A DNA stretch of 64,000 nucleotides, from assembly GCF_002086635.1 (NCBI RefSeq), contig NZ_MVHD01000005.1, positions 124,001 through 188,000 on the forward strand, in the 5' to 3' direction. The position numbers and the translations under genes are program-made. The notes under the pieces were generated by a model. It did not search any database, was not told the origin of the DNA, and saw only the letters and a program-made list of their open reading frames with translations. This DNA is from Mycobacterium alsense (lineage in GTDB: Bacteria > Actinomycetota > Actinomycetes > Mycobacteriales > Mycobacteriaceae). Of the stretch, positions 8,431 through 17,784 are shown one piece after another (the first letter of the stretch is position 1; each line of letters opens with the position of its first letter).

Positions 8431-9669
8431 GTGGATTTCACCCTCCCCGAACACCTTCCGGGCGTGCTCGCCGAGATGGACGCGTTCATCGAATCCGAGA
8501 TCAAGCCGCTGGAACGCGAGCACATCCAGTATTTCGACCAGCGTCGGGAGCATGCCCGCACCGATTGGGACAACGACGGCATCCCCACCCGCGAATGGGA
8601 GGACCTACTCGCCGAGATGCGCCGCCGTGCCGACAGGGCGGGGTGGCTGCGCTACGGGCTGCCCGCGTCGCTTGGCGGGCGCGACGGCTCCAACGTCGAC
8701 ATGGCCGTCATCCGGGAACACCTGGCGCACAAGGGCCTTGGCCTGCACAACGACCTGCAGAACGAGTCCTCGATCGTCGGGAACTTCCCGCAGGTGATCA
8801 TGATGGAGCGCTTCGGCACCGAGGAGCAACGCCGCCAATGGTCGGAGGCGTTGATCACCGGGGAACGGTCCATGGCCTTCGGCCTCACCGAGCCCCGGCA
8901 CGGCTCGGACGCGACCTGGCTGGAGACGCGCGCCGAACCCGACGGTGACGGCTGGGTGATCAACGGCTCCAAGCGATTCAACACCGGGGTGCACCGCGCG
9001 ACCCACGACCTGGTCTTCGCGCGCACCTCCGGCGAGCCGGGGGCCGCGGTGGGCATCACCGCGTTCCTCGTCCCGACCGACGCGCCCGGATTCAACGTCC
9101 CCTACTACTGGTGGACGTTCAACATGCCCACCGACCACGGCGAGGTCGAGCTGACCGACGTGCGGGTGCCCGGGGACGCGGTGCTCGGCGCGGTGGACCG
9201 GGGCCTGGAAGTCGCGCAAACCTTCCTGCACGAGAACCGGATTCGGCAGGCGGCCAGCAGCCTGGGCGCGGCGCAGTACTGCATCGACCGCGCCGCCGAA
9301 TACGCCGGCCGGCGCACGGTGTTCGGCAAGCCACTGTCGGTCAACCAGGCCGTGCAATGGCCGCTGGCCGAGCTGCAGACCGAGGCCCAGATGGTGCGGC
9401 TGCTCGTCCAATACGCGGCCTGGCACCTGGACCGCGACCACCACATGGAGGTCTCGGACAAAGTGTCGATGGCCAACTACCGGGCCAACCGCCTGGTCTG
9501 CGACGCCGCCGATCGGGCCATGCAGGTCTTCGGCGGACTCGGCTACAGCCGCCACGAGCCGTTCGAGCACATCTACCGCCACCACCGCCGCTACCGGATC
9601 ACCGAGGGCGCCGAGGAGATCCAGATCCGCCGGGTGGCGCAGCGGCTCTTCAAATTCGGCCACCGGTGA
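8431..9669 (+). CDS. Acyl-CoA dehydrogenase, ACAD10/11 and LvaC-like
   Basis: A 412-residue acyl-CoA dehydrogenase-fold protein. AFGLTEPRHGSDATWLETRAE is the FAD/substrate loop; QVFGGLGYSRHEPFEHIYRHH and RITEGAEEIQIRR are conserved C-terminal segments, the latter containing the usual catalytic glutamate position. A GTG start follows TAAGGAG with good spacing. The next two genes encode an APH-type kinase and a DUF6285 protein, overlapping head to tail. In Pseudomonas putida the LvaC/LvaA/LvaB set and in animals ACAD10/11 couple a kinase to such a dehydrogenase-fold protein to process 4-hydroxyacyl-CoAs through a phosphate ester. That role is inferred here from the gene trio. Confidence 0.85.
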   Translation: MDFTLPEHLPGVLAEMDAFIESEIKPLEREHIQYFDQRREHARTDWDNDGIPTREWEDLLAEMRRRADRAGWLRYGLPASLGGRDGSNVDMAVIREHLAHKGLGLHNDLQNESSIVGNFPQVIMMERFGTEEQRRQWSEALITGERSMAFGLTEPRHGSDATWLETRAEPDGDGWVINGSKRFNTGVHRATHDLVFARTSGEPGAAVGITAFLVPTDAPGFNVPYYWWTFNMPTDHGEVELTDVRVPGDAVLGAVDRGLEVAQTFLHENRIRQAASSLGAAQYCIDRAAEYAGRRTVFGKPLSVNQAVQWPLAELQTEAQMVRLLVQYAAWHLDRDHHMEVSDKVSMANYRANRLVCDAADRAMQVFGGLGYSRHEPFEHIYRHHRRYRITEGAEEIQIRRVAQRLFKFGHR

Positions 9670-10673
9670 CGGCCTCCCACGACCCCGGGGAGCTGGCCCG
9701 CAGGCTGGCGCCGGTGCTCGCGTCGGCGCTCGGCGCGAAGGTCACGATCGAGAACCTGCGCGCGCTGACCGGCGGCGCCAGCCGCACCACCTGGGCGTTC
9801 GACGCCGTAACGGGTGAGCAGCGCCGTCGTTTGATCCTGCGCGCCGGCCCGCCCGACGACGTGCACGCGGGCATGGAGCTCGAGGGCCGCGCCCAGGCCG
9901 CGGCCGCGGCCGCCGGCGCCCCGGTCCCCCACATCCTGGTCGCCGACGATTCGGTTGCCGCACTGGGCAATCCGTTTCTGATCTGCGACGAAATCGCGGG
10001 CGAAACCATCGTCCGGCGCATCCAGCGCCGGCTGGACAGCGCAGACGGCCAAGCGGGCCGCGCCCGGCTGCTGCGCCAGTGCGCGCAGGCGCTGGCCGCC
10101 ATCCACCGGGCCGATCCGCACATCCCGGGCCTGGCCCGCGAGGACCAGCTCGGGCAGTGGCGCGAGCGGCTCGACGCCATGGGCGACACCACCGCCACCT
10201 TCGAATGGGCGTTTCGCTGGCTCGAGGCCAACCGGCCCGGCGAATCCCGGCCTGCGGAGCCGGTTCTCGTGCACGGCGACTACCGGATGGGAAACCTGAT
10301 CGTCGACGGCTCCGACCTGGCCGCCGTCCTCGACTGGGAGTTGGTCCACCTCGGCGACGCGTACGAGGACCTCGCCTGGTTCTGCGTCCGGGCCTGGCGG
10401 TTCGGCGCGCCCGCCGCCATGGGCGCCGGGGGTCTCGGCGGCGTCGAAGACTTCCTCACGGCCTACGAGGCCGCCGGCGCGACTACCGTCGACCGGGTGG
10501 CGTTCCACTGGTGGCTGGTGCTGGCCACCCTGCGGTGGGGGGTTATCTGCCGCTACCAGGCCGAGCGGCATCTGAGCGGAGATGCCCGGTCGGTGGAGCT
10601 GGCGACGATCGGCCGACGGGTCTGCGAGAACGAGTGGGACCTGCTGGACCTGCTCGAGGGGGCCAAACCGTGA
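9666..10673 (+). CDS. APH-type phosphotransferase, probable 4-hydroxyacyl-CoA kinase (LvaA-like)
   Basis: A 335-residue protein of the aminoglycoside phosphotransferase/choline kinase fold. The catalytic loop LVHGDYRMGN and metal-binding AVLDWELVHLGD are intact, and FLICDEIAGET marks the hinge. The GTG start overlaps the dehydrogenase stop by 4 nt. Despite the family name it is very unlikely to be an antibiotic-resistance enzyme: the fixed association with an acyl-CoA dehydrogenase and a DUF6285 protein is the LvaA/ACAD10-11 arrangement, in which this domain phosphorylates the hydroxyl of 4-hydroxyacyl-CoA. Confidence 0.85.
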   Translation: MTASHDPGELARRLAPVLASALGAKVTIENLRALTGGASRTTWAFDAVTGEQRRRLILRAGPPDDVHAGMELEGRAQAAAAAAGAPVPHILVADDSVAALGNPFLICDEIAGETIVRRIQRRLDSADGQAGRARLLRQCAQALAAIHRADPHIPGLAREDQLGQWRERLDAMGDTTATFEWAFRWLEANRPGESRPAEPVLVHGDYRMGNLIVDGSDLAAVLDWELVHLGDAYEDLAWFCVRAWRFGAPAAMGAGGLGGVEDFLTAYEAAGATTVDRVAFHWWLVLATLRWGVICRYQAERHLSGDARSVELATIGRRVCENEWDLLDLLEGAKP

Positions 10674-11014
10674 GCGGCATGCACGGCCGTCCCACCGCGC
10701 CCGAACTGATCGCGGCGGTGGCCGAGTTCCTCGAAACCGACGTCCGCGCGGCCACCGACGGGCAGGTGAACTTCCACGCCCGGGTTGCCGCCAACGCGTT
10801 GCGCATGGTCGAGCGTGAGCTACTCGACGACGGCGGGGCCGACTGCCGCGCGGCGCTGGAGGGCCTGGGTTTCGCCGACGAAAAAGGTCTCGCCGACGCC
10901 ATCCGGGCCGGCGAGCTGGACGGGCGGCCCGACTCGCAGGTCATCGCGTGCCTGCGCACGCTGGTGCGCCACCGGCTGGCGGCCGCCCACCCCGGATACG
11001 AGCACACGGATTAG
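10670..11014 (+). CDS. DUF6285 protein, LvaB-like kinase partner
   Basis: A 114-residue, mostly alpha-helical small protein beginning with GTG overlapping the kinase stop by 4 nt. Recognisable segments are RPTAPELIAAVAEFLETDV near the N-terminus and HARVAANALRMVERE. It is a constant companion of the APH-type kinase in this kind of cassette. LvaB of the levulinate pathway is a small protein of the same size required for LvaA activity, so a stabilising or subunit role is the best guess. It has no visible catalytic residues. Confidence 0.8.
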   Translation: MSGMHGRPTAPELIAAVAEFLETDVRAATDGQVNFHARVAANALRMVERELLDDGGADCRAALEGLGFADEKGLADAIRAGELDGRPDSQVIACLRTLVRHRLAAAHPGYEHTD

Positions 11015-11024
11015 AGGAGCCAGC

Positions 11025-11411
11025 ATGCCCGCTACCGACGCACGGACCATCGGCGACGTGGCCGGCCGCCTGTTCACCGCGATCGAGAAGGGCGACGCGG
11101 CCGCGGTCGCCCGGCTGTGGAGCGACGACATCGCGGTGTGGCGCGCCGGCTCGCGCCGCGACGACGACAAGGCCCGCGCGATGCGCGTCATCGACTGGTT
11201 CATCGGCGCGACCACGCAGCGCCGCTACGAGACGCTCGACCGGCGGCTTTTCGACGGCGGCTTCGTCCAGCAGCACGTCCTGCACGCCACCGGCCATGCC
11301 GGCCAATCGATCTCCCTGCGGGTCTGCATCGTGATCAGAGTGGGTACACACGGATTGATCGACCGGATCGACGAGTACTTCGACCCCGCCGGCATCGCGC
11401 CACTGCTGTGA
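11025..11411 (+). CDS. NTF2-like (SnoaL-type) protein
   Basis: A 128-residue alpha+beta cone-fold protein. The opening VAGRLFTAIEKGDAAAVARLWSDD followed by IAVWRAG and the end LIDRIDEYFDPAGIAPLL are typical of SnoaL/ketosteroid-isomerase-like proteins. A good ribosome binding site (AGAGGAG) precedes the ATG. It is 10 nt after the DUF6285 gene, so in the same transcript. Members include isomerases, hydratases and non-enzymatic binders; the activity is unknown. Confidence 0.75.
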   Translation: MPATDARTIGDVAGRLFTAIEKGDAAAVARLWSDDIAVWRAGSRRDDDKARAMRVIDWFIGATTQRRYETLDRRLFDGGFVQQHVLHATGHAGQSISLRVCIVIRVGTHGLIDRIDEYFDPAGIAPLL

Positions 11412-11417
11412 GATGAC

Positions 11418-11954
11418 ATGACGACACTGGAGACATTGCTGGCCGACCCCGACCTGGCCGGCGTCTGGAACATTGACCCCGGTCGCTCGACCATCGCCTT
11501 CAAGGTCAGCAACGCGTGGGGCCTGCTGAACGTCAAGGGCCGCTTCACCGAGTTCAGCGGCGACGGGCAGCTGACCGGCAAGGGCGCGGTCTTCGGCCGC
11601 CTCGACATCCGGGCGGCGTCGCTGGACACCGGGATCGGCCGCCGCGACAAGCACCTGCGCTCGGACGACTTCTTCGACGTCGAGCGCTTCCCCGACATCA
11701 GCGTCGTCGCCACCGCCGTGCATCCGACCACCGGCAAGCGCGCCGACCTGCAGGCCAGTCTCACCATCAAGGGCGTCACCGCGCCGCTGGTCCTGCCCGT
11801 CACGATCACCGAGCTCGACGACGGCTCGATTCAGGTCTCCGGCGAAACCCAGGTCGACCGAGCCCGATTCGACCTGGGCTGGAACAGGTTCGGCATGATC
11901 GGCGCGACGGCGACGGCGGCCGCGCAAGCCGTCTTGGTTCGGGCGGCCCGGTAG
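11418..11954 (+). CDS. YceI family lipid-binding-like protein
   Basis: A 178-residue YceI-domain protein without a signal peptide, hence cytoplasmic. Signature segments are GVWNIDPGRSTIAFKVSNAWGLL at the N-terminus (visible at about residues 15-37), SLDTGIGRRDKHLRSDDFFD and LTIKGVTAPLVLPV. YceI proteins bind polyprenoid or fatty-acid-like molecules in a lipocalin-like barrel. It begins 7 nt after the NTF2-like gene and is the last gene of the catabolic run. Confidence 0.85.
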   Translation: MTTLETLLADPDLAGVWNIDPGRSTIAFKVSNAWGLLNVKGRFTEFSGDGQLTGKGAVFGRLDIRAASLDTGIGRRDKHLRSDDFFDVERFPDISVVATAVHPTTGKRADLQASLTIKGVTAPLVLPVTITELDDGSIQVSGETQVDRARFDLGWNRFGMIGATATAAAQAVLVRAAR

Positions 11955-11983
11955 GGCCGGTGCGCCACCAGTACGATCTGACC

Positions 11984-12397
11984 GTGCCCGACTCCAGCCC
12001 CACGTCAACTGTGGTCCTGCGAATCCTCGTCTACAGCGACAACGCCGAAACCCGCGAACGAGTGATGCGCGCGCTGGGCAAGCAGCTGCACCCGGACCTG
12101 CCGGAGCTGAGCTATGTCGAGGTGGCGACCGGCCCGATGGTGATCCAGACAATGGACGAGGGCGGCATCGACCTGGCCATTCTCGACGGCGAGGCCACCC
12201 CGGCCGGCGGCATGGGCATCGCCAAACAGCTCAAGGACGAGCTCGCGACCTGCCCGCCCATCGTGGTGCTCACCGGACGCCGCGACGACGCGTGGCTGGC
12301 CAGTTGGTCGCGCGCCGAGGCCGCGGTGCCGCATCCGCTCGACCCGATCGAGCTGGGCCGCACCGTGCTCGGGCTGCTCCTCGCCCCCGCTCGCTAG
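11984..12397 (+). CDS. Atypical response-regulator receiver protein (Rv3143 type)
   Basis: A 137-residue stand-alone receiver domain with no output domain, similar in size and position to M. tuberculosis Rv3143, which also precedes nuoA. Asp19 (YSDN) and the phospho-acceptor candidate Asp68 (AILDGE) are present, as is Thr97 (VVLTG). The conserved lysine before the cis-proline is His117 (VPHPLD), and only one acidic residue is seen in the metal pocket, so phosphorylation may be weak or absent. GTG start. No histidine kinase lies nearby. Its place next to nuo suggests a link to respiration, but this is inference. Confidence 0.75.
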   Translation: MPDSSPTSTVVLRILVYSDNAETRERVMRALGKQLHPDLPELSYVEVATGPMVIQTMDEGGIDLAILDGEATPAGGMGIAKQLKDELATCPPIVVLTGRRDDAWLASWSRAEAAVPHPLDPIELGRTVLGLLLAPAR

Positions 12398-12633
12398 AGC
12401 CCGCGAACCCTCGGCCAAGGCGCCCTGGCGGCGCCGTTGGCGCCGGGCCCGGCGAACGTGCCGGATCTCACACCCCGAACCGCGGTCTAGTGCTACCCCG
12501 GGCACGTGCGGCGACCGCCTCACCGCTATGTTGAAGATCACTGGGATGTGCTTCAGACCCGGCACGTCACAGCAGCCCGGTTACCGCCTGGCGCCCGCTG
12601 AGGGCGGCCCATTACGACGGATCATGGAGCGAG
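12398..12633 (+). promoter_or_regulatory. Upstream region of the nuo operon
   Basis: This 236-nt gap must contain the nuo promoter. GGCGCC at 12430-12435 and again at 12439-12444, separated by GTT, can fold as a short GC-rich hairpin just after the response regulator, possibly a weak terminator. I cannot identify a convincing -35/-10 pair; TATGTT around 12524 is only a weak -10 candidate. The PPE gene found here in M. tuberculosis (PPE52) is absent. Confidence 0.4.
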
Positions 12634-13011
12634 TTGAACGTCTACATACCCATCCTGGTGCTGGGGGCGATTGCGACCGCCTTCGCCGTGGGCTCGGTCG
12701 CGATCGCGAGCCTGGTCGGGCCGTCGCGCTACAACAAGTCCAAGCTGGCGGCCTACGAATGCGGCATCGAGCCCACCGAAGCGCCGGTGAGCGGCCCGCA
12801 CGCGACGCCCGGGCAGCGATTCCCGGTGAAGTACTACCTGACCGCGATGATGTTCATCGTCTTCGACATCGAAATCGTGTTCCTGTATCCGTGGGCGGTC
12901 AGCTACGACGCGCTGGGGACCTTTGCGTTGGTCGAGATGGTGGTGTTCATGCTCACGGTCTTCGTGGCCTACGCCTACGTGTGGCGCCGCGGCGGCCTGA
13001 CGTGGGATTGA
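12634..13011 (+). CDS. nuoA: NADH-quinone oxidoreductase subunit A
   Basis: A 125-residue membrane subunit of complex I with three transmembrane helices. Diagnostic segments are KLAAYECGIEPTEAP (the loop that lines the quinone channel) and KYYLTAMMFIVFDIEIVFLYPWA, split here as FDIEIVFLYPWAVSYDALG. The TTG start gives MNVYIPILVLG, matching the mycobacterial protein; no better start lies upstream. First gene of the 14-gene nuo operon. Confidence 0.95.
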   Translation: MNVYIPILVLGAIATAFAVGSVAIASLVGPSRYNKSKLAAYECGIEPTEAPVSGPHATPGQRFPVKYYLTAMMFIVFDIEIVFLYPWAVSYDALGTFALVEMVVFMLTVFVAYAYVWRRGGLTWD

Positions 13012-13020
13012 GGTAAAGAC

Positions 13021-13575
13021 GTGGGCCTGGAAGAACAGTTGCCCGGTGGCATCCTGCTGTCGACGGTCGAGAAGGTTGCGGGGTACGTCCGCAAGAACTC
13101 TCTGTGGCCGGCGACGTTCGGGCTGGCCTGCTGCGCGATCGAGATGATGGCGACCGCGGGGCCGCGGTTCGACATCGCCCGGTTCGGCATGGAGCGGTTC
13201 TCGGCGACCCCGCGCCAGGCCGACCTGATGATCGTGGCCGGGCGCGTCAGCCAGAAGATGGCGCCGGTGCTGCGGCAGATCTACGACCAGATGGCCGAGC
13301 CGAAATGGGTCCTGTCCATGGGCGTGTGCGCGTCGTCCGGCGGGATGTTCAACAACTACGCGATCGTGCAGGGCGTCGACCACGTCGTCCCCGTCGACAT
13401 CTACCTGCCCGGCTGCCCACCTCGCCCGGAGATGCTGCTGTACGCAATCCTGAAGCTGCACGAGAAGATTCAACAGATGCCGCTGGGCGTCAATCGCGAA
13501 AACGCCATCGCCGAGGCCGAGCAGGCGGCGCTGGCGGCCAGGCCGACGATCGAGATGCGCGGGCTGCTGCAATGA
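13021..13575 (+). CDS. nuoB: NADH-quinone oxidoreductase subunit B
   Basis: A 184-residue peripheral-arm subunit holding the terminal [4Fe-4S] cluster N2 that reduces quinone. The ligands are Cys37-Cys38 ([10 protein letters not shown]), Cys103 ([10 protein letters not shown]) and Cys132 (LPGCPPRPE). GTG start 9 nt after nuoA, preceded by GAGGTAAAG. The stop overlaps nuoC by 4 nt. Confidence 0.97.
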   Translation: MGLEEQLPGGILLSTVEKVAGYVRKNSLWPATFGLACCAIEMMATAGPRFDIARFGMERFSATPRQADLMIVAGRVSQKMAPVLRQIYDQMAEPKWVLSMGVCASSGGMFNNYAIVQGVDHVVPVDIYLPGCPPRPEMLLYAILKLHEKIQQMPLGVNRENAIAEAEQAALAARPTIEMRGLLQ

Positions 13576-14300
13576 GCTCGCCCGAACACGACCCGAAGGT
13601 AGCGGCCAGCGAGGTGGGGGGATCGGTGCCCACCGCCGACGAAGAGGTGATCAACGTCCGCCGGGGCATGTTCGGGGTCACCGGCACCGGCGACACCTCC
13701 GGATACGGACGGCTGGTGCGCGAGGTCACGCTGCCGGGCAGCAGTCCCCGGCCCTACGGCGGCTACTTCGACGACATCGCCGACCGGCTCGCCGAGGCGC
13801 TGGGGCGCGAGGGCGTCGAATTCGGCGACGCGATAGAGAAAGTCGTGGTCTACCGCGACGAGCTGACGCTGCACGTGCGCCGCGAGATGCTGCCGGAGGT
13901 CGCACAGCGACTGCGCGACGAACCCGAACTGCGCTTCGAGATGTGCCTGGGCGTGAGCGGGGTGCACTACCCGAACGAGACGGGTCGCGAACTGCACGCC
14001 GTATACCCGCTGCAATCGATCACCCACAACCGCCGCCTGCGGCTGGAAGTGGCTGCGCCGGACAGCGATCCGCACATCCCGTCGCTGTACGGGATCTATC
14101 CGACCAACGACTGGCACGAGCGCGAGACATACGACTTCTTCGGCATCGTCTTCGACGGACACCCGTCGCTGACGCGCATCGAGATGCCGGACGACTGGCA
14201 CGGGCACCCGCAGCGCAAGGACTATCCCCTCGGCGGCATCCCGGTCGAATACAAAGGGGCACAGATCCCCCCGCCCGATGAGCGGAGAGCCTACAACTGA
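13572..14300 (+). CDS. nuoC: NADH-quinone oxidoreductase subunit C
   Basis: A 242-residue peripheral subunit, separate from NuoD as in other actinobacteria (fused in E. coli). The core begins near [20 protein letters not shown]; the conserved [20 protein letters not shown] and [17 protein letters not shown] identify the 30-kDa subunit. ATG overlaps the nuoB stop (ATGA); the TGA overlaps nuoD by 1 nt. Confidence 0.95.
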   Translation: MSSPEHDPKVAASEVGGSVPTADEEVINVRRGMFGVTGTGDTSGYGRLVREVTLPGSSPRPYGGYFDDIADRLAEALGREGVEFGDAIEKVVVYRDELTLHVRREMLPEVAQRLRDEPELRFEMCLGVSGVHYPNETGRELHAVYPLQSITHNRRLRLEVAAPDSDPHIPSLYGIYPTNDWHERETYDFFGIVFDGHPSLTRIEMPDDWHGHPQRKDYPLGGIPVEYKGAQIPPPDERRAYN

Positions 14301-15628
14301 TGAGCACAATCACCGACTCGACGCACGACGGCGGCGCTCCGGAGACGGTCGTGGTCGCCGGGGGGCAGGACTGGGACCAGGTCATCGACGCCGCCCGCAA
14401 CGCGGATCCCGGCGAACGGATCGTCGTCAACATGGGACCCCAGCACCCGTCCACCCACGGGGTGCTGCGGCTGATCCTGGAGATCGAGGGCGAGACGGTC
14501 ATCGAGGTCCGCTGCGGAATCGGCTACCTGCACACCGGGATCGAGAAGAACCTCGAATACCGCTACTGGACCCAGGGCGTCACATTCGTGACCCGAATGG
14601 ATTACCTCGCACCGTTTTTCAACGAGACCGCGTTCTGCCTGGGCGTGGAGAAGCTGCTCGGCATCACCGACGAGATACCGGAGCGCGTCAACGTCATCCG
14701 GGTCATGATGATGGAGCTCAACCGAATCTCCTCGCATCTGGTGGCGCTGGCGACCGGCGGCATGGAACTGGGCGCGATGACCGCGATGTTCATCGGGTTC
14801 CGGGGACGCGAGTACATCCTCAACATCTTCGAACTGATCACCGGCCTGCGGATGAACCACGGCTACATCCGCCCCGGCGGCGTGGCCCAGGACCTGCCAC
14901 CCAACGCGAAAGACGACATCGCGGCGTTGATCGAGCAGCTGCGGCACCCGCTGCGCGAACTCGGCGACCTGCTCAACGAGAACGCCATCTGGAAGGCCCG
15001 CACCGAGGGCGTGGGCTACCTGGACCTGACCGGATGCATGGCGCTGGGCATCACCGGCCCGATCCTGCGTAGCACCGGCCTGCCGCACGACCTCCGCAAG
15101 AGCGAGCCCTACTGCGGCTACGAGAACTACGAATTCGACGTGATCACCGACGACGGTTGTGATGCTTACGGGCGCTACATCATTCGCGTCAAGGAGATGT
15201 GGGAGTCGCTGAAGATCGTGGAGCAGTGTCTGGACAAATTGCGGCCGGGCCCGACGATGATCGAGGACCGCAAGATCGCGTGGCCCGCCGACCTGAAGGT
15301 GGGCCCCGACGGCATGGGCAACTCACCCGAGCACATCGCCAAGATCATGGGCAGCTCGATGGAGGGCTTGATTCACCACTTCAAGCTGGTCACCGAGGGC
15401 ATTCGGGTTCCGGCGGGACAGGTCTACACCGCGGTCGAATCGCCGCGCGGGGAGCTCGGCGTGCACATGGTCAGCGACGGCGGCACCCGGCCCTACCGGG
15501 TGCACTACCGGGACCCGTCGTTCACCAACCTGCAGGCGGTCGCCGCGATGTGCGAGGGCGGGATGGTCGCCGACCTGATCACCGCGGTCGCCAGCATCGA
15601 CCCGGTCATGGGCGGGGTGGACCGGTGA
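14300..15628 (+). CDS. nuoD: NADH-quinone oxidoreductase subunit D
   Basis: A 442-residue 49-kDa-type subunit forming the quinone-binding cavity with Nuo[19 protein letters not shown] carries the histidine loop that contacts the quinone headgroup; the end [18 protein letters not shown] is the conserved C-terminus. Residues 1-40 are a variable mycobacterial extension. Both junctions overlap neighbours (1 nt with nuoC, 4 nt with nuoE). Confidence 0.97.
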   Translation: MSTITDSTHDGGAPETVVVAGGQDWDQVIDAARNADPGERIVVNMGPQHPSTHGVLRLILEIEGETVIEVRCGIGYLHTGIEKNLEYRYWTQGVTFVTRMDYLAPFFNETAFCLGVEKLLGITDEIPERVNVIRVMMMELNRISSHLVALATGGMELGAMTAMFIGFRGREYILNIFELITGLRMNHGYIRPGGVAQDLPPNAKDDIAALIEQLRHPLRELGDLLNENAIWKARTEGVGYLDLTGCMALGITGPILRSTGLPHDLRKSEPYCGYENYEFDVITDDGCDAYGRYIIRVKEMWESLKIVEQCLDKLRPGPTMIEDRKIAWPADLKVGPDGMGNSPEHIAKIMGSSMEGLIHHFKLVTEGIRVPAGQVYTAVESPRGELGVHMVSDGGTRPYRVHYRDPSFTNLQAVAAMCEGGMVADLITAVASIDPVMGGVDR

Positions 15629-16383
15629 CCGGCCCGCAGGGTCAACCGGTTTTCCTGAGGCTTGGCCCGCCGCCCGAAGAGCCCAACCAGTTCGTCACCG
15701 AGGGTGCGCCCCAGTCGTATTCGCCCGAGGTGCGGGCGCGGCTGGAGCTCGACGCCAAGGAGATCATCGGCCGCTACCCCGACAAGCGCTCGGCGCTGTT
15801 GCCGTTGCTGCACCTGGTGCAGTCCGAGGATTCGTACCTGACACCGGCGGGGCTGGAGTTCTGCGGCGAGCAACTGGGACTGACCGGCGCCGAGGTGGCG
15901 GCGGTGGCGAGCTTTTACACGATGTATCGTCGCGGCCCCACCGGCGACTACCTCGTCGGCGTCTGCACCAACACGCTGTGCGCCGTCATGGGCGGCGACG
16001 CCATCTTCGAGACCCTGGTAAACCATCTCGGCGTCCGCAACGACGAGACCACCCCGGACGGCAAAATCACCCTGCAGCACGTCGAGTGCAACGCCGCCTG
16101 CGACTTCGCGCCCGTGGTGATGGTCAACTGGGAGTTCTTCGACAACCAGACGCCGGAGTCGGCGCGCGAATTGGTCGATTCCCTGCGCTCGGGCGAGCCC
16201 GCGGAGCCCACCCGCGGCGCCCCGCTTTGCCCCTTCCGCGAGACCTCGCGCATCCTGGCCGGGCTGCCCGACGAACGGCCCGAGCAGGACCGGGGCGGCG
16301 CCGGGGAGGCCACCCTGGCCGGTCTGCGGGTGGCGAAGGAACTCGGGATGGAGGCGCCGCCGGTGCCGGGGGGCCAGTCATGA
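15625..16383 (+). CDS. nuoE: NADH-quinone oxidoreductase subunit E
   Basis: A 252-residue thioredoxin-like subunit with the [2Fe-2S] cluster N1a. The ligands are Cys114 and Cys119 (VCTNTLC) plus Cys155 and Cys159 (VECNAACDF). It carries a C-terminal extension of about 70 residues beyond the fold, typical of mycobacteria. GTG overlaps the nuoD stop by 4 nt and the stop overlaps nuoF by 4 nt. Confidence 0.95.
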   Translation: MTGPQGQPVFLRLGPPPEEPNQFVTEGAPQSYSPEVRARLELDAKEIIGRYPDKRSALLPLLHLVQSEDSYLTPAGLEFCGEQLGLTGAEVAAVASFYTMYRRGPTGDYLVGVCTNTLCAVMGGDAIFETLVNHLGVRNDETTPDGKITLQHVECNAACDFAPVVMVNWEFFDNQTPESARELVDSLRSGEPAEPTRGAPLCPFRETSRILAGLPDERPEQDRGGAGEATLAGLRVAKELGMEAPPVPGGQS

Positions 16384-17711
16384 CCACGGCACAGGCGACG
16401 CCGCTGACTCCGGTGCTCAGCCGCTTCTGGGACGATCCCGAGTCCTGGACGCTTCAGACCTATCACCGCCATGACGGCTATCGGGCGATGAAGAAGGCCC
16501 TGGCCATGGAGCCCGACGACGTCATCGCCGTCGTCAAGGACTCCGGGCTGCGCGGGCGCGGGGGCGCGGGCTTTTCGACCGGGACGAAGTGGTCCTTCAT
16601 CCCGCAGGGCGACACCGGCGCCGCGGCCAAGCCGCACTACCTGGTGGTCAATGCCGACGAGTCGGAACCCGGGACGTGCAAAGACATTCCGCTGATGCTG
16701 GCGACGCCGCACGTCCTCATCGAAGGCGTCATCATCGCCGCCTACGCGATCCGGGCCCACCATGCGTTCATCTACGTGCGCGGGGAGGTGCTGCCGGTGC
16801 TGCGCCGCCTGCAGAACGCGGTGGCCGAGGCCTACGCCGCGGGCTACCTGGGCCGCGACATCAACGGCTCGGGCTTCGATCTGGAGCTGGTGGTGCACGC
16901 CGGGGCGGGCGCGTATATCTGCGGTGAGGAAACCGCGCTGCTCGACTCGCTGGAAGGCCGGCGCGGGCAGCCACGGCTGCGGCCGCCGTTCCCCGCGGTG
17001 TCGGGTCTCTACGGCTGCCCCACCGTGATCAACAACGTCGAATCCATTGCGAGCGTGCCACCGATCGTGCTCAACGGCGTCGACTGGTTCCGGTCGATGG
17101 GCAATGAGAAATCGCCCGGCTTCACGCTGTACTCGCTGTCCGGTCACGTCGAGCGCCCGGGCCAGTACGAGGCGCCGCTGGGAATCACGTTGCGCGAGTT
17201 GCTCGAATACGCCGGCGGCGTGCGGGCCGGACACCGGCTCAAGTTCTGGACACCGGGCGGGTCGTCGACACCGATCCTCACCGAGGAGCACCTCGACGTC
17301 CCCTTGGACTACGAGGGCGTGGGCGGGGCCGGTTCCATGCTGGGCACCAAGGCGCTGCAGATTTTCGACGAGACGACGTGCGTGGTGCGCGCGGCCCGGC
17401 GTTGGTCGGAGTTCTACAAACACGAGTCGTGTGGCAAATGCACGCCGTGCCGGGAGGGAACCTACTGGCTGGTGCCGATCTACGAGCGGCTGGAAACCGG
17501 CCGGGGCACCCAGGAGGATCTGGACACGCTGCTCGACATCGCCGACGTCCTGTTCGGAAAGTCGTTCTGTGCGTTGGGCGATGGTGCCGCGATGCCGGTG
17601 CAGTCCTCGATCAAGTATTTCCGCGACGAGTACGTCGCCCACGTCGAGGGCGGCGGCTGCCCGTTCGACCCCCGAGACTCGATGCTGACGCCCAACGGAG
17701 GTAACGCGTGA
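16380..17711 (+). CDS. nuoF: NADH-quinone oxidoreductase subunit F (NADH and FMN site)
   Basis: A 443-residue subunit that oxidises NADH through [17 protein letters not shown] (residues 58-71) is the NADH/FMN glycine-rich loop and [12 protein letters not shown] contacts FMN. N3 [4Fe-4S] ligands are Cys351, Cys354 and Cys357 ([12 protein letters not shown]) and Cys397 (KSFCALG). The ATG overlaps nuoE by 4 nt. Unlike the rest of the operon it is followed by a 73-nt spacer before nuoG. Confidence 0.97.
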   Translation: MTTAQATPLTPVLSRFWDDPESWTLQTYHRHDGYRAMKKALAMEPDDVIAVVKDSGLRGRGGAGFSTGTKWSFIPQGDTGAAAKPHYLVVNADESEPGTCKDIPLMLATPHVLIEGVIIAAYAIRAHHAFIYVRGEVLPVLRRLQNAVAEAYAAGYLGRDINGSGFDLELVVHAGAGAYICGEETALLDSLEGRRGQPRLRPPFPAVSGLYGCPTVINNVESIASVPPIVLNGVDWFRSMGNEKSPGFTLYSLSGHVERPGQYEAPLGITLRELLEYAGGVRAGHRLKFWTPGGSSTPILTEEHLDVPLDYEGVGGAGSMLGTKALQIFDETTCVVRAARRWSEFYKHESCGKCTPCREGTYWLVPIYERLETGRGTQEDLDTLLDIADVLFGKSFCALGDGAAMPVQSSIKYFRDEYVAHVEGGGCPFDPRDSMLTPNGGNA

Positions 17712-17742
17712 CCCGCGCCGGAGACAATATGTGCAACTGCGA

Positions 17743-17766
17743 CGAGGTGGGGGTCGCCCCGCCTCG
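17743..17766 (+). repeat. Hairpin in the nuoF-nuoG spacer
   Basis: CGAGGTGGGG (17743-17752) and CCCCGCCTCG (17757-17766) pair over 10 bp (one G-U) around a GTCG loop, ending 18 nt before the nuoG ATG. It lies in the only long intercistronic spacer of the first ten nuo genes. It could be an mRNA stability or processing element, or a copy of a small interspersed repeat; there is no U-tract. Confidence 0.55.
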
Positions 17767-17784
17767 CGGGGGAGAGCGGCGCCG

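Noticed and set aside
9666..10673. Aminoglycoside-resistance kinase
   Set aside because: The fold family is shared, but the operon context with acyl-CoA dehydrogenase and DUF6285 points to acyl-CoA metabolism.
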